Shown here one piece after another: positions 32,082 to 41,899 of a DNA stretch of 64,000 nt. Numbering within the stretch: the first letter of the stretch is position 1; each line of letters starts with the position of its first letter. This DNA is from Algoriphagus sp. (GTDB lineage: Bacteria; Bacteroidota; Bacteroidia; Cytophagales; Cyclobacteriaceae). The position numbers were made by a program, and so were the translations under genes. The stretch lies in NCBI RefSeq assembly GCF_030694375.1, contig NZ_JAUXYL010000020.1, positions 434,001-498,000 of the forward strand, given 5' to 3'. Under the pieces are notes generated by a model. The model saw only the letters and a list, made by a program, of their open reading frames with translations. It did no database searches and had not been told where the DNA came from.

Positions 32082-35000
32082 ATGAAAAAAGGTATAAAAG
32101 GACCATCAGATAATCCGTCTGAGAAAGCGTATGTGTCATTTTCAAAAAATGACTCCAAACACATAGTGTTTTTCCTCATTGGGGAAGGGTTTCGGATTGA
32201 GTTTATTTCTCCCGAAAATCATTTGAGAATTTCCGAAATCCTGGGTTGGGATATCCAGCCTGGTACTTACCTGCCCGATCTACTTAGGGGAGAGGCAAAG
32301 GATTTTTTTATTGAACAATTGCAAATTGGATACCTGAATCAATGCGTTTCATTTCTGATTTCGCTTCCCGGAAATAAAGGGAAGTCAACCGAATTTGAAA
32401 TACTGTTAACTCCTTCTCAGGGGATCGGCGGAAAAACCACCCAGCTCGTATTGACCATGCAAATGGAGGAAGAATCTAAAGAGTTGGGACAAAGCTTTTT
32501 AAGTGGCGAAGAAAAGCGGTTTGAAAAGTTGATCAGTGAGGGAGTAGAAATGATTGCAGTCGTAAATTCTGTGGGCGATTTTATTTTTACAAGTAGTTCA
32601 CACCAGGCAATTTTGGGATTTGGTCCGCAGGAACTCTATGGGATAAATGCTTTTACACTAATTCACCCCGAGGATTTGCCCGGACTTTATGCTGAATTTG
32701 AACTCCTTTTGAATCAAAAGAAAGTCATTTCCCAGCCTTACCGGATCAGGAGAAAAGACGGAAAATACCTTTGGCTAAGATCAGTCGGGACCAACCTGCT
32801 CGATGACCCCGAAATAAAGGGAATAGTGGTAAACAGTACTGATATTTCAGAGCTGATCACTGCTGAGCAGGAATTGAAGGCCTCAGAACTGAAGTACAAA
32901 TACGTTTTTGAGAACAATCCGGCCCCCATGTATGTGTGGGATCGGGACACGACCCAAATTCTTGCCGTCAATGAACGGTTTGAGCGGCTTTATGGCTATA
33001 CCAAGGCGGAATTGCTCACCATGACCGTCTTTGATATCAGGCCCAAAGAAGACTACGACAGACTGCTTGCTCTGGCTAAGGACGATGAAAAGTTTTCAAA
33101 CATCGGAAAGGGAGCTTACAGAGGCACTTCCAAACACATCAAAAAATCAGGTGAACTGATGGATGTGGAGGTCAATGCCCAAGCCATAGCCTATGAGGGT
33201 AAAAGAGCTTCTTTGGTGTTGGTGGAAGATGTAACCCAGAGCGTTCTCAACGATTCCCTTGATGCCTTGGAGTTTGAACTGATGGAAAGTGCCATTCAAG
33301 CTGATGCGGATCTTGTTGGTCTTCTCGAAGAGTTTTTGAAAGGATATGAAATTGCAGTCAAAGGAATCAAAACTTCTCTTTTAAAGGTAGAGGAAGGAAG
33401 GGTATTCAATTTGGCAACCCCCAGTATTGGGTCAGACTTTATTGACTTGATAGAAGGGTTGGAAATCGGATCTGAAGAAGGCGCATGCGGATCGGCAGCC
33501 TTTACCGGAAAACGGGTTTTTTCGGCAGATATTTCCACGGATCCGAAATGGGAAAAATTTAAAGATTCCGCCTCTGAACAGGGATTCAAATCCTGTATTT
33601 CATTTCCCGTCTTCAATTCCGAAAAAGAAGTCATCGCCACGTTTGCAATCTATTTTCTTGAAAAATGGGAAGAGAAACCAGAGGACTTGGAACGCTATCA
33701 GAAAGCGGCCTCGGTATTCAGCCTGATTTTGGAAAATCATATAAAAAAGGAAGAACTCAGGCTGAGTAATGAGCGATTTGAATATGTCAATTTGGCGACC
33801 AGGGACGCGCTGTATGATTGGGATATTCTCAAGGATAAACTTTACTGGGGAAAAAGCTACGAAAGGCTGCTGGGACCACATCTAACCCCCAATGGTTCTG
33901 AGGTCAAAAATTGGGAGAATCTGATTCATCCTGAAGACCGATCCCGTATTTTGGAAATACTGCACCAGGACCTTTCCAATTCTGAAAAAGAAAGTTTTCA
34001 CGTAGAATACCAGTTTCGGAAAAATGACGGAGCTTACCTCCACGTGGTGGATCGTGCGATTATTATTAGGGATACCTCAGGCAAAGCTGTCCGGATGATC
34101 GGAGCACTGTCGGATGTAACCCAACAGAGACTTGAAGAGACCCGGCTGAAACTGCTGGAAAGTGTGGTCACCCATGCAAATGACGCAGTCATGATCACTG
34201 AAGCTGAGCCATTTTCCTTACAGGGCCCGAGAATCGTCTATGTCAATGAAGCTTTCACCCGAATGACAGGCTATACTGAAGAGGAGGTTTTGGGCAAAAC
34301 GCCCCGTATTCTGCAAGGTCCTAACTCCGATAAAAAAGAATTGAAAAGGCTAAGGGAAGCCATAGAAAACTGGCAACCTTGTGAAATCACCACCATCAAT
34401 TACAAAAAGAACGGAGAAGAATTTTGGACCAATTTTTCCATCAGTCCGGTGGCGGATTCCAAGGGTTGGTTTACCCATTGGATCTCAATTCAACGGGAGG
34501 TATCATCTCTGAAAATCGAGGAACAGAAAAAAGAATTGCTTGCCCAAGTCATTCAGGCATTTGGAGATGAAAGGCGATTTAATTTTGCTTTGGATCGAAG
34601 CCTGGAAAAACTCGTAAAGTTCAATTTACTTGATGCCGGTGAAATTTGGCTGGTCAACTCAGACAAGACAAAGCTAAATCTTGTTTCCAGGTATGCACTT
34701 TCAGATGCAGGCTCCAGATTTTTTTCGATGGTGGACAAGAAATTGAGCTTTAGAATTGGAGAGGGGCTACCCGGTCAGATTTGGGAAAGAAATGATATTT
34801 TGTCTTTTGATGATTTAACAGAATCCAACGAATTCACAAGAAGGCAGGCAATGCTTACTTCAGGCATGAACGGTGCTTTTGGATTTCCGTTACATTTCAG
34901 CGGTCAAGTCATAGGAGTAGCGTTGTTTACTACTCAAAACAAAAGTGGGTATGTGAATTCCTTATTGAAGGTATTCAGTTCTCTAAGTCAGGTACTCGGC

Positions 35001-37211
35001 GCAGAGATTTATCGCAAAAAGGTTGAAGACGAACTGTCTCAGATCTTTGATACGGCACAGGACATCATTTGTATTTTGGGATTTGATGGGAAGTTCAAAA
35101 AAATCAACCGGGGAGCAAGCTACCTCTTGGGCTATTCTGAGGACGAACTCCTTTCAAAAAGCTTTATGGACTTTGTGCATCCCGAAGATTGGGCAGATAC
35201 CGAAAATGTGTTCGATATTTTGTGCCAAGGTCAAAATTACATGCATTTCCTAAACCGGATGATTTCCAAAGAGGGAGAATCTGTCTGGTTGGATTGGAAC
35301 AGTACCGTGGTGGAAGAGGAGGAATTGATCTATTCCGTAGCCAAAGATATCACCGAAGAAAGAGAGCTTCAAAACCTCCTGGACAGTGCCAATAAAATGG
35401 CCAGAATCGGGTTCTGGGATGTAGATTTAATTCGTGGAACTCAATTTTGGAGTTCGGTAACCAAGGAAATCCATGAAGTACCGGATGATTTTGTGGCAGA
35501 CATAGAGACTGGGATAAGCTTCTATGCCCCTGAGGCAAAACCCCTAATCATCGAGTCATTTTACAGATGTATTCAAACTGGAGTACCCTACGATCTTGAA
35601 TTGCAGATTATTTCAGCAAAAGGAAATAAAATTTGGATTCGTACCCAGGGGCAGGCGGAGTTTCGGGATGGAGTTTGCATCAGGGTTTATGGATCTTTTC
35701 AGGATATTTCCGATCTGAAAAACACCCAAATTCACCTCAAAGAAGCCTTGCATGAAAAGGATCAAATCCTAGAAAGCATTGGAGATGGATTCTTTTCTCT
35801 GGATAAAGATTGGGTAGTGACCTACTGGAATCCTGCCGCAGAAAGACTCCTGCAAAAACCGAAGGATCAGGCAATAGGGAAAAATATCAGGAATGTCCTC
35901 TCTAAAGATATAGCGGCCAATTCCATAAGGAATTACAAGGATGCAATTTGCAAAAACAGTCCATTGGTTTACGAGGAGTTCTTTTCCGAACTGGGGATTT
36001 GGTTTGAAGTCAGTGTTTTTCCCTCACCTATAGGGATATCGGTTTATTTCAAAGACATATCCCTCCGTAAGACTACAGAAGAACTGATCCGCCAATCCAA
36101 CGAGCGCTTTGAGAAAGTTGCAGAGGCCACGCATGAAGCGATATGGGATTGGGAGGTTCCTGGGAATATATTGTATTGGGGTCCTGGATATAAAACCCTC
36201 TTTGGCTTGTATCCCAATGAGGCAGGGAATTCATACGGAGATTGGGCCAGCCAAGTCCATGAAGAGGACTACGAATCAGTTGAGCATCGGGTCAAACTGG
36301 CATTGGAGAATAAGGAAATTTTTAATTTTCAAAATGAATACCGCTTTAAAAAATCAGATGGCACCTATGCTTATGTAGCAGATAAGGCGGTCATCATTCG
36401 GGATAAATCCGGTAAACCCACCAGAATGGTTGGAGCAATGCAGGACATCACCGACCAAAAAATGTATGAATCCTCCCTCAAAGACCTCAATGAAATGCTC
36501 GAAGCCAGGGCCCGCGAATTGGCAAATTCCAATGCGGAATTGGAGCAGTTTGCCTATGTGGCCTCTCATGACCTTCAGGAACCACTGCGTATGGTCAGCA
36601 GTTTTCTTACTCAACTTGAGTTGAAGTATGAAGACCAGTTGGATGAACGTGCTAAGAAGTACATCTACTTTGCCGTAGACGGCGCCAAGAGAATGCGACA
36701 GATTATTCTGGACTTATTGGAGTTTTCCAGAGTAGGAAGAATCCAGGAGGATTTGGAAAAAATTGATTTGAATGAACTGCTAGCAGAGGTCTGCAACCTG
36801 CAATCGAAACGAATCAAAGAAAAAAGCGCTGAAGTTCATTTCGCCGAAATGCCTGTAATAAAGGGATACCGCACTCCGATAATTCAAGTTTTTCAAAATC
36901 TTATCAGCAATGCCTTAAAATACAGCAAAGAATCGCTTGCCCCTGTTGTGAACATTACATGCAGAGAGTTAGCGGAATACTGGGAGTTCTCAGTTCAGGA
37001 TAATGGCATAGGTATGGAACCAGGTCATTTTGATAAAATATTTGTGATCTTCCAACGATTGCATACCAAAGACAAATATTCGGGAAGTGGGATTGGACTG
37101 GCTATTGTGAAGAAAATAATAGAAAACAAAGGTGGCAAGATTTGGGTTGAGTCCGAATTGGGAAAAGGAACGACCTTCTTTTTTACCCTCAGAAAATCAC
37201 CCGAATCATGA
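32082..37211 (+). CDS. Giant soluble PAS/GAF hybrid sensor histidine kinase
   Basis: 1709 aa, with no TM helix or signal peptide seen. Domains by start residue: weak N-terminal PAS; PAS about 145; PAS 271; GAF 407-555; PAS 562; LOV-like PAS 690; GAF 820-985; PAS 988; PAS 1098; PAS 1229; PAS 1341; HisKA with His1496 in YVASHDLQEPLRMVSSFL; HATPase about 1590-1705 (NLISNALKYSK, DNGIGME, GSGIGLAIVKK). The LOV-like unit has KTPRILQGPNSDKKEL where true LOV domains have NCRFLQG, so the flavin-binding cysteine is missing. PAS units at 562 and 1341 resemble each other closely (IHPEDRS/VHEEDYE, AVRMIGAL/PTRMVGAM), a sign of internal duplication. The stop overlaps the receiver gene. Confidence 0.9.
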   Translation: MKKGIKGPSDNPSEKAYVSFSKNDSKHIVFFLIGEGFRIEFISPENHLRISEILGWDIQPGTYLPDLLRGEAKDFFIEQLQIGYLNQCVSFLISLPGNKGKSTEFEILLTPSQGIGGKTTQLVLTMQMEEESKELGQSFLSGEEKRFEKLISEGVEMIAVVNSVGDFIFTSSSHQAILGFGPQELYGINAFTLIHPEDLPGLYAEFELLLNQKKVISQPYRIRRKDGKYLWLRSVGTNLLDDPEIKGIVVNSTDISELITAEQELKASELKYKYVFENNPAPMYVWDRDTTQILAVNERFERLYGYTKAELLTMTVFDIRPKEDYDRLLALAKDDEKFSNIGKGAYRGTSKHIKKSGELMDVEVNAQAIAYEGKRASLVLVEDVTQSVLNDSLDALEFELMESAIQADADLVGLLEEFLKGYEIAVKGIKTSLLKVEEGRVFNLATPSIGSDFIDLIEGLEIGSEEGACGSAAFTGKRVFSADISTDPKWEKFKDSASEQGFKSCISFPVFNSEKEVIATFAIYFLEKWEEKPEDLERYQKAASVFSLILENHIKKEELRLSNERFEYVNLATRDALYDWDILKDKLYWGKSYERLLGPHLTPNGSEVKNWENLIHPEDRSRILEILHQDLSNSEKESFHVEYQFRKNDGAYLHVVDRAIIIRDTSGKAVRMIGALSDVTQQRLEETRLKLLESVVTHANDAVMITEAEPFSLQGPRIVYVNEAFTRMTGYTEEEVLGKTPRILQGPNSDKKELKRLREAIENWQPCEITTINYKKNGEEFWTNFSISPVADSKGWFTHWISIQREVSSLKIEEQKKELLAQVIQAFGDERRFNFALDRSLEKLVKFNLLDAGEIWLVNSDKTKLNLVSRYALSDAGSRFFSMVDKKLSFRIGEGLPGQIWERNDILSFDDLTESNEFTRRQAMLTSGMNGAFGFPLHFSGQVIGVALFTTQNKSGYVNSLLKVFSSLSQVLGAEIYRKKVEDELSQIFDTAQDIICILGFDGKFKKINRGASYLLGYSEDELLSKSFMDFVHPEDWADTENVFDILCQGQNYMHFLNRMISKEGESVWLDWNSTVVEEEELIYSVAKDITEERELQNLLDSANKMARIGFWDVDLIRGTQFWSSVTKEIHEVPDDFVADIETGISFYAPEAKPLIIESFYRCIQTGVPYDLELQIISAKGNKIWIRTQGQAEFRDGVCIRVYGSFQDISDLKNTQIHLKEALHEKDQILESIGDGFFSLDKDWVVTYWNPAAERLLQKPKDQAIGKNIRNVLSKDIAANSIRNYKDAICKNSPLVYEEFFSELGIWFEVSVFPSPIGISVYFKDISLRKTTEELIRQSNERFEKVAEATHEAIWDWEVPGNILYWGPGYKTLFGLYPNEAGNSYGDWASQVHEEDYESVEHRVKLALENKEIFNFQNEYRFKKSDGTYAYVADKAVIIRDKSGKPTRMVGAMQDITDQKMYESSLKDLNEMLEARARELANSNAELEQFAYVASHDLQEPLRMVSSFLTQLELKYEDQLDERAKKYIYFAVDGAKRMRQIILDLLEFSRVGRIQEDLEKIDLNELLAEVCNLQSKRIKEKSAEVHFAEMPVIKGYRTPIIQVFQNLISNALKYSKESLAPVVNITCRELAEYWEFSVQDNGIGMEPGHFDKIFVIFQRLHTKDKYSGSGIGLAIVKKIIENKGGKIWVESELGKGTTFFFTLRKSPES

Positions 37212-37645
37212 AAAAACTTCAAATTCTATTAGTAGAAGACAACGAAGGAGACATCTTGCTGACTACTGAAGCACTTGAAACAATGCAAATAGCCAACGAA
37301 ATCAGTGTGGTCAAAACCGGGAATGAAGCCATAGACTACATGACTCAGTCCGGTGATTACACTCAAATCGGCCTTCCTGATTTGGTCTTATTGGATATCA
37401 ACTTACCAATCAAAAACGGTTTTGAGGTATTGTCTGCCATCAGAGCTCATGAAAAATCCAAACATATTCCGGTAATCATACTGACCACTTCCTCCTCAAT
37501 TTCGGATCAAAGTGTATCTAATCGTCTCAAGGCCAATCTGTTTATCACCAAACCTTCAGAATTGAATAACTATGAGCAGGTAGTTAGGATGATCGAAAAA
37601 TTTTGGATGGACTTCAATCGTGACAGATATTTGAGAAATTTTTGA
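37208..37645 (+). CDS. Rcp1-like single-domain response regulator
   Basis: 145 aa, one receiver domain and no output domain. LLVEDNEGDILLTTEALE, phospho-acceptor Asp63 in LVLLDINLPIKNGFEVL, conserved Thr in IILTTSSS and Lys in FITKPSEL. The EDNEGDILLT pattern and the NGFEVL loop are those of Rcp1, the partner of cyanobacterial phytochrome kinases. The start overlaps the kinase stop (ATGA), so it is surely made with the 1709-aa kinase and is its likely phosphate acceptor. Output must come from another partner. Confidence 0.93.
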   Translation: MKKLQILLVEDNEGDILLTTEALETMQIANEISVVKTGNEAIDYMTQSGDYTQIGLPDLVLLDINLPIKNGFEVLSAIRAHEKSKHIPVIILTTSSSISDQSVSNRLKANLFITKPSELNNYEQVVRMIEKFWMDFNRDRYLRNF

Positions 37646-37720
37646 AGGGAAAGGCAAGAATCAAGAACCAAAGAACCCGGGATGGTTAAACTACACCTGA
37701 GTGCCACCTTTTTCCTTGAA

Positions 37721-37755
37721 AATTGGGAATTGACAATTGATAATTGATAATTGAA
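37721..37755. repeat. Diverged heptanucleotide array 4 (AATTGnn)
   Basis: AATTGGG, AATTGAC, AATTGAT, AATTGAT, AATTGAA, and a degenerate CCTTGAA in phase just upstream. It lies in the 210-bp gap between the receiver gene and the antiporter gene. Confidence 0.75.
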
Positions 37756-37855
37756 ATTTTTTTTCCAACTCCGCTCGGAACCAATTTCGCTTCTATTTTC
37801 TTAACTTCTTAAATTCTACTTTTATTCGTAGGACTATAATTCCCCTATCTTTTTT

Positions 37856-39319
37856 ATGCAAATCACTACTGAAAACATCCTTTTGGTCGGATCATTACTT
37901 TTGATCTTAAGTATAATAGCCAGCAAAACAGCAGGCAAAGCAGGTATTCCTGTTCTGCTGCTCTTCCTGGGCGTGGGAATGGTGGCAGGTACTGACGGGA
38001 TCGGTAAGATTGCCTTTGATGACCCCGGTGCCGCACAGTTTTTGGGGATTTTGGCTTTGACCTATATCCTTTTTTCCGGGGGCTTGGATACCAAATGGCA
38101 ATCGATCAAACCTGTATTTAAACCCGGTTTACTTCTCAGTACTGTTGGCGTTTTGCTGACAGCCGTTTCTGTAGGCCTTTTTGCCAGTTGGTTTGCCGAT
38201 TTGAGTTGGAAAGAAGGTCTCCTCCTCGGTGCAATCGTCTCTTCAACAGATGCTGCGGCTGTATTTTCCATTCTGCGGAGCAAAAGTATCGGACTCAAAG
38301 GCAACCTCAGGCCACTACTGGAATTCGAATCGGGAAGTAACGATCCCATGGCATTTTTCTTGACAATAGGGATGACCTCCTGGCTAAGCGTGGAGGGTTT
38401 CAGCCCGGTAGACCTGGTCCCGATGTTTTTTAAGCAGATGATTTTCGGAGCAGCCGCAGGGATTTTGCTGGGAAAAGGCATCGTCTTTCTGATCAATAAA
38501 ATCAACCTGGAATATGAAGGACTCTATCCGGTATTGATGCTGGGGCTGGTTGTCTTGGTGTATGCGGTGACGGATTTGATTGGCGGTAATGGATTTTTGG
38601 CGGTCTACCTGTCTGCCATCACAATGAATCAAAGCAGTATGCTTCACCATAAAAGTTTGATCAAGTTTTTTGACGGGATAGCTTGGCTGATGCAGATTGT
38701 GATGTTCATTGCCTTGGGATTATTGGTTTACCCTTCCCAGGTTTGGCCGGTGATTGGTTTGGGCTTTGTGATTGCGATGTTTTTAATTTTGGTGGCTCGC
38801 CCAATTGGAGTTTGGGCTTCCTTGTCTTTTTTCAACTTCTCCAACCGGAAAAAAGCATTTGTCAGCTGGGTTGGATTGAGAGGGGCAGTCCCGATAGTTT
38901 TTGCCACATTCCCTTTGATCGCAGGAGTGGAGAAAAGCAGCCTGATTTTCAATATAGTCTTCTTTATTGTCATCACATCCGTGGCACTCCAGGCCACGAC
39001 CCTCGCCAAAGTCGCCAAATGGCTTCATTTGGCCGTTCCGGCCGGATTAAAGCGCAGGAGTCTGTTGGATATTGAACTGTCTGAAGACTTTAAAAATGCA
39101 CTTGTGGAAGTCAATTTGCCCGAAAACTCACTTATTGACGGTAAAAAAATACTGGAATTGAACTTCCCGAAAACCTCACTCATCGTGTTGGTTAACAGAA
39201 ATAACAAATATATTACACCCAATGGCGCCACTGAGTTGAAATCCGGTGATAAACTGATGGTCATGATCAACTCCGGAGTGGAAGAACACATGGTGCGTCA
39301 TGCCTTGGCGCTGGAATAA
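37856..39319 (+). CDS. CvrA/NhaP2-type potassium/proton antiporter
   Basis: 487 aa. About 12-13 TM helices of the CPA1 fold; TYILFSGGLDTKWQSIKPVF, GAIVSSTDAAAVFSILRS and EFESGSNDPMAFFLTIGM are the ion-binding and family motifs. The C-terminal about 85 residues form a soluble TrkA_C (RCK_C) domain (LPENSLIDGKKILELNFPKT ... SGDKLMVMINSG). The combination is the NhaP2/CvrA K+/H+ antiporter used in pH and volume control. A single gene with a short leader. Confidence 0.9.
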   Translation: MQITTENILLVGSLLLILSIIASKTAGKAGIPVLLLFLGVGMVAGTDGIGKIAFDDPGAAQFLGILALTYILFSGGLDTKWQSIKPVFKPGLLLSTVGVLLTAVSVGLFASWFADLSWKEGLLLGAIVSSTDAAAVFSILRSKSIGLKGNLRPLLEFESGSNDPMAFFLTIGMTSWLSVEGFSPVDLVPMFFKQMIFGAAAGILLGKGIVFLINKINLEYEGLYPVLMLGLVVLVYAVTDLIGGNGFLAVYLSAITMNQSSMLHHKSLIKFFDGIAWLMQIVMFIALGLLVYPSQVWPVIGLGFVIAMFLILVARPIGVWASLSFFNFSNRKKAFVSWVGLRGAVPIVFATFPLIAGVEKSSLIFNIVFFIVITSVALQATTLAKVAKWLHLAVPAGLKRRSLLDIELSEDFKNALVEVNLPENSLIDGKKILELNFPKTSLIVLVNRNNKYITPNGATELKSGDKLMVMINSGVEEHMVRHALALE

Positions 39320-39426
39320 GTGATTTCTGAAGTCCCGACGATCAAACTTCGATTTTTGAAAATAAATCATTATCTCGCCTGAAATGATAAAAAAATGAAC
39401 TCAAAAATTGAATTTTGTTGATAAAA

Positions 39427-39455
39427 TTTGATTTTAAGGTTTACTTTTTATCTTG
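39427..39455 (+). promoter_or_regulatory. Possible promoter of the Anbu operon
   Basis: TTTG at 39427-39430 and TATCTTG at 39449-39455, separated by 18 bp, approximate the Bacteroidota -33/-7 pair; the -7 lacks one T of the consensus. The first gene of the operon starts 25 bp further on. Confidence 0.35.
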
Positions 39456-39479
39456 TAGGGTGTTTTTAATTTACCAAAT

Positions 39480-40907
39480 ATGAAGACAGAAGGATATTCT
39501 TCCAGTGAACATTACGACGAAATGTTTACCCCGGATGGAAAAATCAGAGGGCATTACGAAGAGTTTTTTGGCTACCTGAACAAGGCTTCCTCCAAAAAAA
39601 TGGGGCAACTCCAACACTCTGCCAACAAAGCTCAAAAGGCAATGGGCATGACCTTCAATGTCTACCACGATAATCAAGGCCTTGAAAAAATCCTTCATTT
39701 GGATATTATCCCTCGGATCATCCCCAATGCAGAATGGAAAAAGCTCGAAGCCGGATTGAAGCAGCGGATCTATGCACTCAATCTATTTCTTCAGGATATC
39801 TACAACGACCAAAAAATCCTGAAAGATGGGATCGTGCCTGCTGAACTTATCCTCGGATCCAAAGACTACCTCAAGCCTTGCATCGGACTGACTCCACCCA
39901 AAGGAATCTGGTGCCACATCACCGGCACAGATCTCGTACGGGACAAAGACGGGGAATATTACATTCTTGAAGATAATCTACGCTGTCCCTCCGGTGTTTC
40001 TTACATGCTCGAAAGCCGGGAAATCATTAAGCGCGCTTATCCACAGCTTTTCAATGATGAAGGCGTAATGCCGGTTTCTGATTATCCGACCAAACTGCTT
40101 CGGATGCTTCAGTTTCTGTCCAACAAATCAAAACCTGTAGTGGGTGTATTGACTCCGGGGATTTACAATTCGGCGTATTTTGAGCATTCCTACCTCGCCC
40201 TCCAAATGGGTGTAGAGCTGGTCAACGGCGTAGATCTCATCGTCAAGGATAAAATCGTCTACATGCAAACCACCAAAGGCCTACAGCAGATCGATGTGAT
40301 TTACCGAAGAATCGACGATTCATTTCTTGATCCCCTGACTTTCAATCCCCACTCCATGCTTGGCGTTCCGGGGATTTTCGAAGCCTACAAAGCCGGAAAT
40401 GTGGCTTTTGCCAATGCCCCCGGTACAGGAGTGGCCGATGACAAAGCGGTCTATGCCTATGTGCCCCGCATCATCAAATACTACCTGAATGAAGAGCCTA
40501 TCCTCAACAACGTCCCAACTTACCTCTGTCGGGAAGAGCAGGATAGACAGTACGTTTTAGACCACATTGATCAATTGGTCGTGAAGGAAACGAATGCTGC
40601 CGGAGGATATGGCATGCTGATCGGACCAAAATCCACCAAGGAGGAACACAATAGATTTCGTGAATTGATCAAGGGAAATCCTACAAATTACATCGCTCAA
40701 CCAACCTTGTCCCTCTCTACGGTCCCTTGCTTGACCGATGAGGGAATCCAAGGACGACATGTGGATTTGAGGCCTTACATATTGTATGGAGATGAGATTG
40801 AAGTGATCCCCGGGGCCCTCACTCGGGTGGCCCTGAAAAAAGGCTCATTGGTAGTAAATAGCTCCCAAGGTGGAGGAAGTAAAGATACTTGGGTACTGTA
40901 CAATTAA
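39480..40907 (+). CDS. Circularly permuted ATP-grasp protein of the Anbu operon
   Basis: 475 aa. Matches the paired DUF404/DUF407 family: GHYEEFFGYLNKASSKKMGQ near the N-terminus, CPSGVSYMLESREIIKRAYP, TPGIYNSAYFEHSYLALQMG, VDVIYRRIDDSFLDPLTF, VVKETNAAGGYGMLIGPKST and RPYILYGDEIEVIPGALTRV. Circular permutation of the ATP-grasp fold is established for the family; such enzymes join a carboxylate to an amine using ATP. In known operons with alpha-E, Anbu and transglutaminase it is proposed to make a peptide or peptide-like tag; the product is not known. It is the first gene, 11 bp before the alpha-E gene. Confidence 0.92.
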   Translation: MKTEGYSSSEHYDEMFTPDGKIRGHYEEFFGYLNKASSKKMGQLQHSANKAQKAMGMTFNVYHDNQGLEKILHLDIIPRIIPNAEWKKLEAGLKQRIYALNLFLQDIYNDQKILKDGIVPAELILGSKDYLKPCIGLTPPKGIWCHITGTDLVRDKDGEYYILEDNLRCPSGVSYMLESREIIKRAYPQLFNDEGVMPVSDYPTKLLRMLQFLSNKSKPVVGVLTPGIYNSAYFEHSYLALQMGVELVNGVDLIVKDKIVYMQTTKGLQQIDVIYRRIDDSFLDPLTFNPHSMLGVPGIFEAYKAGNVAFANAPGTGVADDKAVYAYVPRIIKYYLNEEPILNNVPTYLCREEQDRQYVLDHIDQLVVKETNAAGGYGMLIGPKSTKEEHNRFRELIKGNPTNYIAQPTLSLSTVPCLTDEGIQGRHVDLRPYILYGDEIEVIPGALTRVALKKGSLVVNSSQGGGSKDTWVLYN

Positions 40908-40918
40908 TCTAAAAAACT

Positions 40919-41899
40919 ATGCTAAGTAGAGTAGCAAGTCATATCTATTGGCTGGGAAGATATCTGGAAAGAGCCGAAAATTACGCCCGATTCATCGATG
41001 TTAATTTCAACCTGATGCAGGATCTGCCGACAGACCTGAAGGAGCAGTGGGGACCTTTGGTCGCCGCTACCGGGGATTTGGCTTTATATGAAAAAAAATA
41101 CACCGGCTTTGAGCGTCATCAGGTCATGTTCTTTTTGACTTTCGATGCGGACAATCCTAACTCAATGCTTTCTGCTGTCACCAATGCACGGGAAAACGCG
41201 AGGATTATCCGCGAAAACCTCAGCAAGGAGACCTGGGAAAAAGCCAATGAACTGTATTACATGATGCAGACAGGCCTGGAAAAGAAAGTTTGGAAAAAGG
41301 AAGATCCCCGGCAGTTTTACGAGCAGGTCAAAAATCAGATTCTTCTGCTCTATGGTCTTGCAGATGCAACCGTAGCCCGAACGGAAGGGTGGTACTTCAG
41401 GCAACTGGGACAGCTCCTGGAGCGTGCCGATAAGACTTCCCGTATTCTCGATGTGAAATATCACATTCTCCTGCCTTCGGTTTATGAAGTTGGCTCGCCT
41501 ATGGATTTCCTTCACTGGATGGCGCTACTCAAATCTGTGACAGGATTCAACACCTACAGACGACTCTACGGAAATATAGATCCTTCGGGAATTGTTGAGT
41601 TTATGGTATTGAATAAGTACTTTCCCCGGTCCATTTATTATTGCATCAAGGAAGCCGAGCGTTGCCTGCACTGTATTTCAGGCAATACCGCTGATGGATT
41701 TAAAAACTCTGCCGAAAAAGCAATGGGCGAAATGCGCTCCCGTATGGAGTACTCTGAGGTCGCTGAAGTAATTTCTGGCGGACTTCATGAATATTTAGAT
41801 ACAGTTCAGCTAAAAATCAACCATATTTCCGACCTTATAGACATCAATTATTTTCGGGTTAAAGAAAATAATATCTCTCAATCTCAATCGCAAGCATGA
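40919..41899 (+). CDS. Alpha-E domain protein (DUF403)
   Basis: 326 aa, all-helical. It begins MLSRVASHIYWLGRYLERAE, the family's hallmark with the WLGRYLERAEN motif, and repeats the pattern later as RQLGQLLERADKTSRILDVK. The name reflects conserved glutamates in alpha-helices. It always travels with circularly permuted ATP-grasp proteins and probably acts with them as a second enzyme or scaffold; no reaction is established. The stop overlaps the Anbu start (ATGA). Confidence 0.92.
   Translation: MLSRVASHIYWLGRYLERAENYARFIDVNFNLMQDLPTDLKEQWGPLVAATGDLALYEKKYTGFERHQVMFFLTFDADNPNSMLSAVTNARENARIIRENLSKETWEKANELYYMMQTGLEKKVWKKEDPRQFYEQVKNQILLLYGLADATVARTEGWYFRQLGQLLERADKTSRILDVKYHILLPSVYEVGSPMDFLHWMALLKSVTGFNTYRRLYGNIDPSGIVEFMVLNKYFPRSIYYCIKEAERCLHCISGNTADGFKNSAEKAMGEMRSRMEYSEVAEVISGGLHEYLDTVQLKINHISDLIDINYFRVKENNISQSQSQA

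Noticed and set aside
34150..34500. Photoactive LOV domain in the giant kinase
   Set aside because: The sequence reads KTPRILQG where the photoactive cysteine motif NCRFLQG is needed; only LOV-like.
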